Assembly: GCF_003945595.2 (NCBI RefSeq)
Contig: NW_024104416.1
Location: 1,377,878 to 1,441,877 of the forward strand
Direction: 5' to 3'
DNA length: 64,000 bases
From: Pipra filicauda
Lineage: Eukaryota; Chordata; Aves; Passeriformes; Pipridae
Positions 50,483 through 63,293 of the stretch are shown here, piece by piece. Each line of letters begins with the position of its first letter. Position 1 is the stretch's first letter. The notes under the pieces are model-generated. The model searched no databases and was not told where the DNA came from. It saw nothing but the letters and a program-made list of their open reading frames with translations. The translations under genes were made by a program, and so were the position numbers.

Positions 50483-51948
50483 GTGTAGTAAACGATTTCC
50501 ACTAGGGTAAGATTTAGTGCATAAATTCAATATTAATGATTCAAGGTGAATTTTGGTGCTACCTCTCAGTGCCACGCTGTTGCATAGGGACCAACCACAA
50601 CTGCAACCACATTGTTCTCTGACAGAAATAAACACCCCTCCTGCTTTCTATCTGATCATATTGGCTCTAAAAAAATTGCTGGTGAGCTTCCTTGGATCCT
50701 CTCTCACCTGGAATGACCATGGCCAGCCACAGTATGACCCTTTATGCCACAGGTTACCAAGAAATAAACTGGATTTTCATCATTGCCACTGACAGCTAAA
50801 ATCTGGTGTAACATTTCCATATGCAAAGTCATCTTCTGCGATACAAAAGCCTCCCTCCAACAAAAATATACCCACGTTTCAAGCCATCAGTGTTTTTCCT
50901 TCTCCCTGGTCTGCTCCCCTGGGACAATATGTGCCATTTGTCAAGAAGAAAGTCTGTTCTTACCATCCAGTCACCTCACTGCTGCAGACTTTTTTGGTCT
51001 CTGTGATTTGGCATGGACTGTATTTTGCTAAAACAGTGGTAGCACAAAATGCCTAGGCATTACTCAGCCCTCTGTGGTTTCAGTCATGCTATTTAGAACA
51101 TTTATGAAATCTTTTGATCAAGCCTGAATGGTTTTAATGATGCTGTGACTGAATCCACCCGGATTGCAACAGAACATTACAATTTTCAACCATCAAACTA
51201 TGTATAAATGGTAAAAAGGTGGCCTGCAACTGAGATCTTGATCCTTAAAATTCTCCCTACTCAGAAAGGAAAGCAGGGACAATTTCTCATTGTACCTGCA
51301 ATGCAACAGTCCATCTTGGTTCTACAAAGCAATTAAGTACCTCATTAACTTTAAACACCTGCTTAATTCCCATGGCTTTGAAACCAGTGGGAGTTAACCA
51401 CTTGCTCCTGAATTTGTGCAGGAGAAACATACTTGTTTAAACTTGGAAAAAAAAAAAAGGATTATGTCTGCTAAACTTCTTACAGTCTGGTTTAATAAAC
51501 TTTATGGTATTTAAATTTCATCTTTGTTACATAAAGAATCAGACTGGAGCCCACATGCATGATGACATTTAGTCTATACTGTCAAGCAATGCATCAGAAA
51601 TTAGGTGGCCACAACAGTCTATTTAGAATTTGAAATTATACTAATCTATACTCATCTGATTGCTACTATAAAAGCAGGGAGGGGGAAATCTAGGGGAAAA
51701 AAAAAGGAAATGGAGTTTTCTTGATGAAGTCTTGATGTGCTTTTAGGAGACTGATCAAAATATTTTTACTCAACAGGATGTTCTTTCTTTTTAATTTGAG
51801 TTTTATACTGAGGGCTCCCAAGATTTGCATGAAAAACCTGAGGTTTATGTCAGGAATGTCAAGCTGGTGGTGGCCAGGTGTTTTACAGCTTTCTAAACAC
51901 GCTGTCATACAATGTGTCAGCCTCAAATTATCTGTGTTCTCCCTGCAG

Positions 51949-52014
51949 AAGCAGCTGATGAAAGACAGATTTAGGCTACAAAGGTGTAACAGAGACTCTT
52001 CCAAACTGCACCAG
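51949..52014 (+). other. Candidate 66-bp exon (22 codons)
   Basis: Acceptor TATCTGTGTTCTCCCTGCAG ends at 51948 and donor CACCAG|GTAAAT begins at 52015. Both fit the consensus well. The 66 bp are a multiple of three and open in phase 0 (KQLMKDRFRLQRCNRDSSKL then HQ), a basic, hydrophilic peptide with no domain I recognise. A real alternative exon of a gene spanning this window would look like this, but so would a chance pairing of splice signals. Confidence 0.25.
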
Positions 52015-53846
52015 GTAAATCATGTGCTGAACTAACCATGGGTTGCAAGCAACTTCATGGCATTTCCTACCAACACTAACCAAGGGGAGATGGAGGAATT
52101 TCATCTGGAGACATCTGGGAGACATCCTTAGGAATTTCCAGCAAGGAGACAGGGATGAGGGAGGGAAGAAGGTATAAGAGCAACCACGACCTGTGTACTC
52201 CTGCCTGCAGAGACAGGAAACAGCACTGTGATGCATTTGGCAGAAAATTAAAGATACAGTGCTGAATCCCCAGGAAATACTTCCTGATGAGTTGGGAAGG
52301 AACAGAATGGTGAAGCCACCAAGTACCCACAGCCACCTTTACAGTGACACCCATAACAAGGGCTTTCATTTTACATTCTGAGCTTCATTGTGATGCAGCA
52401 ATATAGATATAACAATAAATAAAAGATGTCCTCTAGGCTGCTGAACACTTCAAAGGACATATCTGAAAGTTTTCTCCCTTCTATTTTTTATTGTCTTGGA
52501 TATCTGAACACGTATTTTTTTGCACAACACATTGATCATAGTGCTTTCCTCATAGAATATATTTACCTTCACAGGTGATTAGAGGACTTTTTAGGAACCT
52601 TTTTTGATCTGAACAGTGAGATAAAAACTCAATTCTCAGACAGTGCTGCTTTCAGCTGGTGAAATCATTGCAACATGTGACAACTAGTTTTCTTGACTAT
52701 ATGAGTAGTCTCATAAGCCACAGTATCTCATCCACAGCACCAAACCCTTTTCTGCCAGCCAGGAATTCAGTCTGAGGCATAAAACATTGAAAATCTGACT
52801 TATTGTTAATTTTTACCAGCATTATCCCTTAAATTAATCAGTGGTGAATCAATGTCTTCCACCAAAAGTGAGGCATTTTCACGTCATGTACCATTTGCAA
52901 TATGTTCTTTGTTTAGCTTTCCAAATGTAAATTGACTTTTCCAGTAAACCTTTCAAGCAGTACACTCTCTTAAAATGTATTGTGAATACTGCTGCTCAAA
53001 TGTGTCTGCATTGCCTTAACAACAAAAGACAGGGAAAAGCTGCTGAGAAGAATCCAAAGGGCTACTGGATTAAAATTCATGAAGGGCAGTTTCTCCCCTC
53101 AGTGTCAGAAGTAATTGCATATACACTGAACATTAGAGCAGTTCCAGAAGTTGCAAACACATTATAAGCAGAAATTCAAATGTGTTGCAATCCTTCACAT
53201 CTGCTTCCATCTTTCTGCATTTATCCACTTATTTCTATCCTTAAAACTGTTATGGAAGTGGTCACATGATCTAGGAAACAGTCTAGATCAGAAAAATTTA
53301 ATTATTTCCAGTGTTGGAGATATAAGAAATAAGTAAGAAATATGTTTGATAAAACCAGTGTGGATTATTTACCTACTGATGTCATGTGGGAACAGACCAA
53401 CTGGGAAAACATCCTTTAGTAATTCATAAGCCACAAGCTGAATAGCAAAATGTATTAAATACTCACATAATTCACATTTTTCTATCTATCTTCATAGCTT
53501 TTTTTGCTGTTCAGTGAAAACAACCTATATTGAGCACACCAGCTTCCCTTTAGACTCTTGGCACAAAAGCTTATTACATTTACATCACAGTGTGTTAAAA
53601 TTCACAGGGAAGCTTCCATGTAGAGCACACTCCACCTCTTCCTTACTTTTTAAAATGTTTTGAAAACAAATCCATCATATTTAGCATTTGTACACAGTAC
53701 TCAGCCGACAGGCTTAAATGTTACTGAGGCACAGAAGTGGTACAAGGCAGACTGCAGCCCTGCCTATTGCATCAATCTGAGAGTCAAGGGCACCATTTCT
53801 GCTGTGGGAGGAAAAAAAGATATTTTTTTTCCTAAAAGAGAGAAAC

Positions 53847-53849
<3 letters not shown>

Positions 53850-53881
<32 letters not shown>

Positions 53882-53889
53882 CTTTTTTT
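53850..53889. repeat. Poly(T) tract, 32 bases plus 7
   Basis: T32, one C, then T7: the longest homopolymer in the window. It could be the poly(A) end of a minus-strand retroposed copy lying to the right, but I recognise no gene body there and no target-site duplication. It produces a false poly-Phe/poly-Lys frame. Confidence 0.92.
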
Positions 53890-56800
53890 GCTGGGTTTTC
53901 CAACGAGGAGAACAGCACAGGACAAACACTGTGGGTCTATTTTTGATATAAGGACTCTACATGATACAACTGATCCATACAATCTACACATGTGTGTACC
54001 TGCACATGCACTTGATTAAAGCATAACACATAAACCCTGATTATGCAGAAAGATAAATACAGATTTACATCTTCCAGGTAGAAGCCATTCCTACTTTTTC
54101 TGAAAAGGAAAGGTGGCAACTGATACCAGTTTCGTGCTGGTATGTCACAGCAGAAGAGAAGGCACCTCTAGCTCACCTATTTGATTTGGGAACTTTTTCA
54201 ACTTTAATTAAATTAAATGAGCTTTGAGGAGTTTACTACAAAAAGAACAAAAGAGGGGGAAAAAGATAAATGAGGAAGTGGAATTTAACACCATTTTATT
54301 GCATGTACCATCATGTCCTTTACCTTCATAATATCTACCAGTAAAACGCTTTCTAAAAGCAAAAATGAATTATTTTCTTCAAAGTTTATTAATTAATCAT
54401 ATCATTTTTTTATGAGAGACTGATTATTTAATTTTAGTCATCAATGGAAATGTTGAGCTTCTTACTATCAGACTGAAGCCATGTAAGAAAAGAACATTAA
54501 TTAGTTTCATTCCAAAAAGCAGGTGGAAAAGGCAATTTAATGATCTACCGCAGGCAGGTATGGGCCCTGATCTCATGTGAAATATCATTAGTGCCTTTCT
54601 TTTGCATGACTGTTAGTTAAAATTCAACTGTTCTGAAAGTTACTTTGTGGCCTACGTGAAATGAGTTGATGGTCTCACTCGACTTCCCAATGTTCAAGTT
54701 CCAGCATCACGAGGGTACTGTCAGACTGTCAGCTTTGAAATCATTGTGAACAGGTTTATCAGGTAACAAAGATTTGATGGGCATGGAAACCAAATGCTCC
54801 TCTTGACCCTGTGGGTGCTTCTCCTTGAGGCACCCACGGGAAGCTTTATGGGACAATTTAATTTGCAATAACACCCCGTGGTCTTGTTCTGTGGAGAAGA
54901 CAGATGATTTTAGTCGCCCTTCCTTGTTATTTTCTTCCCATTTATTGCACATACATTCTGCAACGTGGCCAGTGACAAAAGCCCCCTTGGTTCCCTGGGA
55001 AGGTTAAGATGAGAATTAGAGCTGTGTGGGGGTGTGGATGTCTGAGAGGAGAGAAATGTGCTGGCATGAACATGTACGTGAACATAACATGTGAAATACA
55101 AGAGGACTTTGACAGAATGCAGCACAGATTAGATGTCTGAGCATGCAGAGAACTGCCAGGACAAGTTAAATGTACAGCAGAATAAATTATGTGCCCCAGG
55201 GCACAGGGCTGTGAGAAGGGTTTCCTCTGATGTCTATCCCTTTTTTAAAGGTTAGGGAAAACAAAGAAAGCCATGAGAAGACATGGACACATTATTAATG
55301 AGCAGGATACTTTTAAATAATCACGCAAAAGCATCAGTAAATCTATCTGAACCAGTTGAAGAGAAATTATGTCCTTGAGTGTTATTTGCCTGAATGTACA
55401 TCTACAGTGACAAAACTCGCCAATTAGTTATCATGAGAAAGTGTTTAGCACCTTCTCAGGTCACTTAAAAGTGAATGCAGTGACTCTGCTGTACTGTAAT
55501 TAAGGAAGATAACACCGTCAAAGTTTGAGATGTTGAAGGCGAAATATTGAGTCTGTTTTCAAGTAACTGAGTTTTATAACTCAGAAAATTCAGTTGTTTT
55601 AATAGGACAAATTTTGACTTCTGGTACTGTTCCCTCACAGACTGTTCCTGCGTTATATCCCCTGAAAAGAGTGTTTCAGCAGCTAGGAGCTGAAATATTT
55701 TACACCTTTCAAACTTCACTAAAGAATATGAAGATCAAAGAAAAAGTAAGGAAAAGCTGTTCCCTGGGCAGCACAGGGGTAAGCAGAGTCCTGCAGTGCC
55801 TGGTTGAGAAGTGTCTCCTGATGACTTTCCCCCAGCCCATCCATGGAAGGCAGCCATGCAGGCAGATGTTGGTGCTGACTGGCTGCATTTATCCTAAAGA
55901 GTGACATCCGTCTTCTGCCAAGCATGAGGTGTGTGACTGCATCTGTTCATCCACTCAGGGAGCAGGGGTAGGACAGAAGAAAGGGCTGCCACAAAATAAA
56001 ATGTTAATTAGTGCACAGAGTGCCATCTGAACCATGGGGAAGCCTGTATTTCACAAGGCTCAGCCCATCACAGGTCCCCCTGAAGGCGAGGAGGGCTCTG
56101 CACTTACCAAAAACAGGACAAAATTAGGACCCAAGTCTGGTTGTTATCTATGGACCCTTAAATAGCTGATGACAATAAACATCCATGATGCAAGTCCACA
56201 CATATTAATACTCAATACCCACACACAGAGACACATTACCCATGCTCATCCCTGTATCTGTAGTGTACACACACCTTCTGCCTCCAGATCCTGCTCTTGT
56301 AAAACACCTGGAAAACAGAATGTTAAACTTTCAACTTCAACTTCCTATATGTTAAACTTCCTATATCAGTTAAATGCAAAGATCAAAGGAATACGAACTT
56401 AAATATTTAACTGTGGTCCTGGAATGAATATATTCTCATGGCAGAGTTCATGGGGAATATCAAGCTGATTTCCAGTATTAACATTAAATAATGTGATGCT
56501 TGTAGAGTTCACTCAGAGGTCTGAGACATACAAAACTAATTTATTAATATATCCCTCATTTTGCAGCTTAGGAGTTGACTTTACAGAGTATCATTGCCTT
56601 CATTTAGGTTTTAAGGGGCTTCAGGGCATCCAGAACAACTGCCAACCTTTAGTAAAGGAAAATAACAATTTTTATATTTGCACATTTATATGGTCAAATG
56701 TGAATACAGCTTCAAATGCTACATTACTATTATGGATAGATGTATATAATGCACTTACATAAATAAGTGTATTACTTCCCTGACTAGTTTGCTTAACAAC

Positions 56801-59800
56801 TGTCTGTCTCTTTTCTGATGTGTTTCTAATCCTGTGTTGTGTTCTCTTCCCCTTACTGGGCCCTGTAGCCCTGCTGAAGGCCGAAAGAAAATTGCCAAAA
56901 TCTCAAAGATGTTTAAAAAATAATTTAAAATATTTTAAATTTACAGTATTTAATTCCCCTCTCCCTTCAAAAAAAAAAAAAAAGAAAAAAAGTTAAGCTG
57001 TATCCAAAAATAAGGCAGAAAAACATGACTATATTGATTAACTTCTTTTCATACTTTAGCTACAGATGTTCTGCTTTTTCACCGGTTTTTGGACTCTATC
57101 CATATAACATTTCTACTCTTCAATCCATCCAGCTCCCACAGATGCAAGTGTGGCTGATTCTTGACCACATATTTTGAGGATCTGAAAGGATATTCTGCAA
57201 GATCATGCATTTGCCTTGATGTACATACAAACTATGTGAACAAAGCACCTTATTTTAAGTTTTCATGGCGTGTACCTAGAAGTTATAAAGGGAAATTGGC
57301 CATTTTTAAGTTTCATGGGTAGACAAAAAGCTCACATCTGTGTTTTGAAGGCAATTTCCCCGCTAAGATAATGCACAGCTACTGGCAAGATGTAACAGGT
57401 TTGATGACCCACTGAGTTCACAACAGGGACACTGATGAATGTGGCTCCAAGACACAACTAATTAGTAATAACCTCCATTATTATACCCCCAAACTAAAAG
57501 TAAGAATAACTTTTCTGCCAGAAGGGGATATGCAGTAAGTGTAGCACTGTAAGTTTGTTCTGATAAATCAATGTTTTAATGGCATCTTCTGTACATTTTG
57601 TCTTCATTGCATGAACTGCCAGTTACCTAAAAAGTCTTTGCTTCGGTATTTCATGGCTTTTATGCAAATCTTTGATGTTAATAGCTGCATGTTTTTTTAT
57701 TGGTTTGCTTTGTATAGTTTTGTTGAGTTGCACTGTGCAATCATTAAAAATGAATAGCCAAAATAAAAATATTTCATATTGGAGACCATACTTAAAAATT
57801 ATTGGTGTTTTAGCAAAAGGCCATTTCCCACAATTTCACAGACACAGTAGAAGCTTCATCAGGGAATAGTTAATCAGTGAAGACAGCATTTATCTGTGCC
57901 CTTTCTGCATTGGGTAAAAATCCCTACAGTTGCTTAAGGTATAGAGGATTTCACACACAGACCAGGCAGTGCAAAGGTGGGTTAAAACTCCCTTGTCCTC
58001 TGCAATGTGCTGCCAGCTGCAGGCCCAACATGTAATTCCCTTCCCCTCACAGTGCTCGAGAGAATTGAAAATCACTTTCTACAAATTCTTGTGCTTTGGA
58101 CAAATTACGGTTTCACTTTGTCTGTGGATGACAACAGTAACTCCACTAGAAAAAGCTATTCGGGATATCCAACAGAGAGCAGAAGAATAATGAGTCTTGG
58201 TTCAAGAAAACTAAAGAAAAACCCCACAGATTGTGCAAACTGGATTTACATGAGGCACAGAGCCCCGGTAGCCTGATTCCTCACTGGATTCCTTTGTGGA
58301 TGGACTGTAAAACAGAGACTCTTGGAGTCACAATTGGACTTCCTCACTGGTAAAGTTATTGAAGGGATTCACTGTGTACTCTAACTGGTGTATGTGGGGG
58401 GAAAAAAGTGTTTCTAAGGGTGCCAACAGTTATTTAGCAGGCTGGAAAATAAGGAGTGAAATAATATGGGCAGTGGTTATCCCGCTGCTGATTATATATT
58501 CTTAATTGCTCACAGGCATTTGTAAGTCAGTATGTGAAAGACTTCATAGGGACAGGGAGAAAAAAGGGAGAGAAAAAGAAAAACAAAATAAAGACATATA
58601 AATAACCATGAGAAGAAATGGATGTGCAAATATGGCAAAAGCAATTGGAGATGGCAGTCTGGAGTCAGATTCCATGCTTAGGGGAGGAAAGGTTGGTTCT
58701 CTCCTGAACTCTCTGCCACCACCACGCCTGTATTTTTTATCCCCTTAAATTATATTGAGCTCAGCAGACAAAATGGCAGCTGAGATTCTTCTCATGAGCA
58801 GGTTTAGATTAGGCAAATCATACATCCCCTTATTTTCACAAGGGATCAGCTTCAGATTCAATGTACTGTGTGATTTTCAGTGAGTTTAACATATGATTAG
58901 GAAAGCTCAGCTATTCCATTTGGAAACAGTCCAACTCACATTCCTCATCCTCTCACAGACTCCTGCTTTGCAGTCTCAGACCTTTCACTGGGGTGGACTT
59001 CTCTGCATCTGCAAGTCAGAAAGGCAGTGATTGATTACTGAAATTCTCTCAAGTACATAGTGAACATCAAACAGAAGTGTGTGCCCTGTTGGTATTGATT
59101 TAGAACTGATGATCTCATTAGAAAGCCCTAATTCTCAACATTGGTTTACACAATCTTTAATTTATTTTAAAAAAGCTGATTGGCCAACTATTTCAGCCTC
59201 ATGACTGTCTTCTCGTCTTACCAGACAACTCCTTTGGTCTTTGAGCGTTTAAAAGGTCATTAATCCAAATGCTAATGCAATCAATACTATATTAAATAAA
59301 TTATAAAAAGTAAATTAATATTAGGTAACCTGGTGCATTGTGCCATAAGGTTTTAAAATGTGCTTATTGTCAGCACATATAAAATGATAAATTAAAACAG
59401 TGCATCTTTCAAAAAATAATCCCAGGAAGCTTTTAAAATTACTTTCTCTGTTATTTAAACCCAGATTCATGGTGAAATACTAAGGAAAATATGTATAATT
59501 TACTTTTTGGTTGAGCTAGCTTTTACCCTGATGCTATTTTTCACAAAACCATATGTATGTAAAACTGAATTTTAAACACAACTTTAAGTGGAATTAATTT
59601 GGCCTTAGAACACTTAGGTCTAATGTGCTGTGGGTGGAGGGTGGTGCCCTGTTAACTGGAAATGGAGAAGGAGATCAGACTTGGCACATACCTCTATTTC
59701 AGACTGAAAAATCCCATAGTTTATATACAAATACATAATGTTTTCTATTCTGAGAACATAAACTTCCCCTCAGCTATCTTATCTAAGCTGGCCCAGTCAG

Positions 59801-60625
59801 CCTGTATATTCATATAGAATCATGGTGTTCCCACGTTCATAAACAGTTGTTTTGTTGGTGTATTTGTAACCAACCCTGTTCCATAGCTCCTGAATCTGAG
59901 CAGCCAGTAAGCAGAGCTGTAATAATTTACACCTCACAGAGATGGTGGCATGAAACCAGCATTTACTGAAAGTTTTGGAAAGAATATCCACATTTTGAAA
60001 TTCATTTATTTAACAGGCTTTCAAAGGAAAAGCTAGTTGAGAAATCAATGTATATCCACCCTCCAGCATCTATCCATCTTGCATCCTGTGGATTTTAAAT
60101 CTGAGGCACGAGAAAAAGTTTATTCATTTTGTTAAAACTCAGATAATAAACACTGAGCTCTTGCAGCTACACTCGTAAAAGCTTTTTGTCTTTTATCATC
60201 CCTGGAAAATCCTGTATATTTCCAGTGCTTGCCTTTGCAGTCTCTGTGCTATTTACCCTCCTTCTCAGATTTCCTGTCTGTGTCCATGTCATTGTCTGAA
60301 TTGCTCCTTCCTGCACCTTTGTCTGGAATGTTAAAAATACCAGTGTGGACTGTCAGTACACTGTGATTCCTTTAAAATTCTTCCAGTAGCTGATACCGAC
60401 CATTTTAAGTCTTTCTATTGAACAGTTGCTAAAAAAAAAAGCCTTCTGGCAACGATAGGTATCTTATTATCACTGACAATAATTTCCCAGTCCCTGGCTG
60501 GACCAGCTTTTTAGAGGTTTTGTGCTCACCTTCCAGGCCCATCACTAGCCTGGCTTTCTCCTGCTCTGCCTTCTGCTAACAAATCTGTCGACACAAACTG
60601 CCAACTGAAGGGTTCTGATAAAGTG

Positions 60626-60649
60626 TTTGGGGGGAAAAAACACCCCAAA
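60626..60649. repeat. Short inverted repeat
   Basis: TTTGGGG (60626-60632) and CCCCAAA (60643-60649) with a 10-base loop could form a small hairpin. No following T-run or gene gives it a role. Confidence 0.6.
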
Positions 60650-61248
60650 ATCCGAAAAACAAAAGAGTCACAAATTTTAACCACTCAAAAATAGAAAGGG
60701 TCATAATTTATATCCATGAAATGAACACTTGTGCTTTTGCTTCTGTAAAAATGGAGTGTGCAGACTTCAGTATTTGGCTCTCCAACTACTGACTTCACAC
60801 CAACGGTTGCAGTTGCACCAAAATACAGCTGTGAGTGTATTATTTGGGAGAGACTGCTAAGGAAAGAAAACTGTGTCTGATAAAGGTGAAAATTTCCTGT
60901 AGAAAACAATGTTGCACAGCTTATTGCTATGTAATGATGGCAATCTCAAAAAATCACAGCCAGCAATACAGCTGAAGTGAGTGACCCCTGTTAAGTCCAA
61001 AGAAAGGACAAAATACAGACTGATGAGAAAATCTCTTGTTTGAGAAAAATAGTATTTATTTATAGAATCTTCACCTTATGCACTGTATCAATTTCCTTGT
61101 AGTTGCTCTTTCCCTTGCAATCATTGGTAAAACACCTTTTTAGCGGGCCAGAAGCATGGGAAAGGTCTGTGGAATGAGTGGAAAAGTGTGTGCCAAGATT
61201 GGTTTGGGTTTATAAACAAATAGAAACAGCTCAATGTTCTAGTTTCAG

Positions 61249-61358
61249 GACAGTTTGGCTGAAGAAAGCATATTTTAGTGGATCCAAGCTGGGCTGCAGT
61301 GGATTAGCTTCTGACCAGCTGGCAACTGCCATGAAGGCTGTGACCTGCATGGGTGCAG
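61249..61358 (+). other. Candidate exon, 110 bp
   Basis: Acceptor TGTTCTAGTTTCAG ends at 61248, and a perfect donor GGTGCAG|GTGAGT begins at 61359. The segment is open throughout in one frame (phase 2 in, phase 1 out) and reads TVWLKKAYFSGSKLGCSGLA… to …KAVTCMGA, then G across the donor. The composition looks protein-like but I recognise no family. It lies 43 bp left of a CR1. Its entry phase fits the exit phase of the candidate at 33695-33902, which happens by chance one time in three. Confidence 0.25.
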
Positions 61359-61400
61359 GTGAGTATTTATGGCTCAGCAATGATTGCTTGTTCTACCTCA

Positions 61401-62182
61401 TCATAGAATCATTAAGGTTGGAAAAGACCTCTAAGATCATCCACTCCATCCTTTGGCTGAATCCCACCACACCCACTAAACCACATCACACAGTGCCACA
61501 TCCACTTGTTTTTTGAACACTTCCAGGGATGGTGACTCCACCACTTCCCTGGGCAACTCCTTCCAATGCCCTATCAATCTTTCAGTGAGGCAATTTTTCT
61601 CAATATCCAACCTGAACCTCCCCTGGAGCAATTTGAGGCCTTTTCCTCTTGTCCTGTTGCTGGTGGTCTGGGAGAGAAGACCAATACCCATCTCACTACA
61701 GCCTCCTGTCAGGGAGTTGTAGAGAGTGAGAAGGTCCCTCCTGAGCCTCCTTTTCTCCAGGCTGAGCCCCTCCAGCTCCCTCAGCTGCTCCTGCTGCTCC
61801 AGCCCCTTCCCCAGCTCCATTCCCTTCCCTGGACACGCTCCAGCCCCTCAATGTCCTTCTTGACATGAGGCTCCCAAAACCAACCCCAGGACTGGAGGTG
61901 CCTCAGCAGTGCCAGCACAGGGACAGTCACTGCCCTGGTCCTGCTGCCACTATTGCTGGTACAGCCCAGGTGCCCTTGGCTTTCCTGCCCCCCTGGGCAC
62001 ACCCAGCTCATGTTCAGCCACTGTCACCAGCCCCTCCAGGGCTTTTCCAGCTTTCCAGCCCCTCTGCCCCAGCCTGGAGCTGCAGGGGGTTGTGGTGACC
62101 CAAGGGCAGGACCTGACACTTGACCCTGTTGAACATCACCCCGCTGGGCTCAGCCCAAGGATCCAGCCTGCCCAGATCCAGA
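61401..62182 (-). mobile_element. CR1 LINE, 3' ~0.8 kb, minus strand
   Basis: Begins ATCATAGAATCATTAAGG and continues GGAAAAGACCTCTAAGATCA, CATCCACTTGTTTTTTGAAC, AATATCCAACCTGAACCTCC, TTTTCTCCAGGCTGAGCCCC, and CTCATGTTCAGCCACTGTCA. It ends in the ORF2 part with GACACTTGACCCTGTTGAAC. This is the longest minus-strand copy. All open frames of 69-114 codons within it are fragments or antisense artefacts. Confidence 0.95.
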
Positions 62183-63044
62183 TGATGTTATGGGGTGCTT
62201 TGTTCTGTGGAGCAGGCCTAGGAACGTTCTTAATGTAGAAAAGAAAAGGAATAATGGAACAGCCCTGTGTTCTTTCCAGGAGGATTGAGAAGTGATTCAC
62301 TGCCAGTGCATTGTTCAGTAACAGGACTCTGAGAGGAGCAGGACTCGTGCTCGGGGTGAAGCTTCCAGGAGCAGCACACCCAGCTCACAGCACAGAGTGC
62401 TGAAAGGGTTCCTGCTGCTCAGAGGCAATAAACCCACAGCAATAACCCTTTATGTGCACAGCCCAGCTTGGGAGTTTTCTCACTAAACTGATAAATTATG
62501 ATAAACAGGGGGCTTTAAAGAAAATTTTCCTTAATGGAAAAGAAAACCCTGATAAAAAGCTAATCATACTTGGATATGAAAACGTTTTCTTTCACTTCAT
62601 TTTACCTTTTTTTTTTCCCACTGAATTTTTATGTTCCCAAGTGTCTTGTTTCAAATATCTTGGGTATTTTGCAACGCTACCCACAAGGGGTGATATAATG
62701 AGTACAGGGAGAACATAACTAAGTGATGTGTAACAAAGTAGTGCTCATTTGTAGGTTGAATCATAAAAAGAAGTTTTTAGAAGATTATTGCACAGAGCAG
62801 ACAGGATTGGAAATGACAACACAGAGCAGAGTGGTAGTGGTGAGAATATTAAGAAACTACAAGGTGCAGGTATCTCAATTTTGAAGAGGGTACTTTCAGA
62901 GCACTCAAGTATTGCCAATCCTACCAGGCTGAGCATTGGGGTAAACAGCAAATGCAAATCATCATGGAAACATCCTCAGGTCACCCAGAAGAAACGCTGG
63001 GGCTGAGCTACCACATGCTGCAGTATGTGCTGTGTGCGACAAGA
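62183..63044. other. Unique spacer
   Basis: No gene recognised. Open frames of 70-92 codons have no known motif. Confidence 0.5.
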
Positions 63045-63293
63045 GCATGGAGCTGTGTCAGGGCAGGCTCAGGTTGGATCTCAGGGAAAGGTTCTTCCCC
63101 CAGAGGCTGGTTGGGCACTGCCCAGGCTCCCCAGGGCAGTGGGCACAGCCCCAAGGCTGCCAGAGCTCCAGGAGGGTTTGGACAATGCTCTGAGGGACAG
63201 GGTGGGATTGTTGGGGTGTCTGTGAAGAGCCAGGAGTTAGACTGGAGGGACTTGTGGGTCCTTCCAACTCAGGATATTCTGTGACTCTATGCT
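63045..63293 (+). mobile_element. CR1 LINE 3' fragment, plus strand
   Basis: GCATGGAGCTGTGTCAGG, TTGGATCTCAGGGAAAGGTT, GGCACTGCCCAGGCTCCCCA, and GGACAGGGTGGGATTGTTGG lead to the tail CAACTCAGGATATTCTGTGA and CTCTATG. Same subfamily as the short copy at 43.6 kb. Confidence 0.95.

Larger units (their letters stand above)
50483..61248. other. Long unique region, no gene recognised
   Basis: The largest repeat-poor block (about 10.8 kb). It contains a small exon-like segment (51949-52014), a long poly(T) tract (53850-53889), a poly(A) patch at 56970-56993, and repeat-free AT-rich blocks such as 59260-59480 and 54180-54460 that read like conserved enhancers. No protein family is recognised in any frame. 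Confidence 0.5.

Noticed and set aside
61305..61335. CAGCTGGCAACTG resembling part of a known microRNA (miR-216 family)
   Set aside because: The match is partial, lacks the seed and has no hairpin precursor visible around it.
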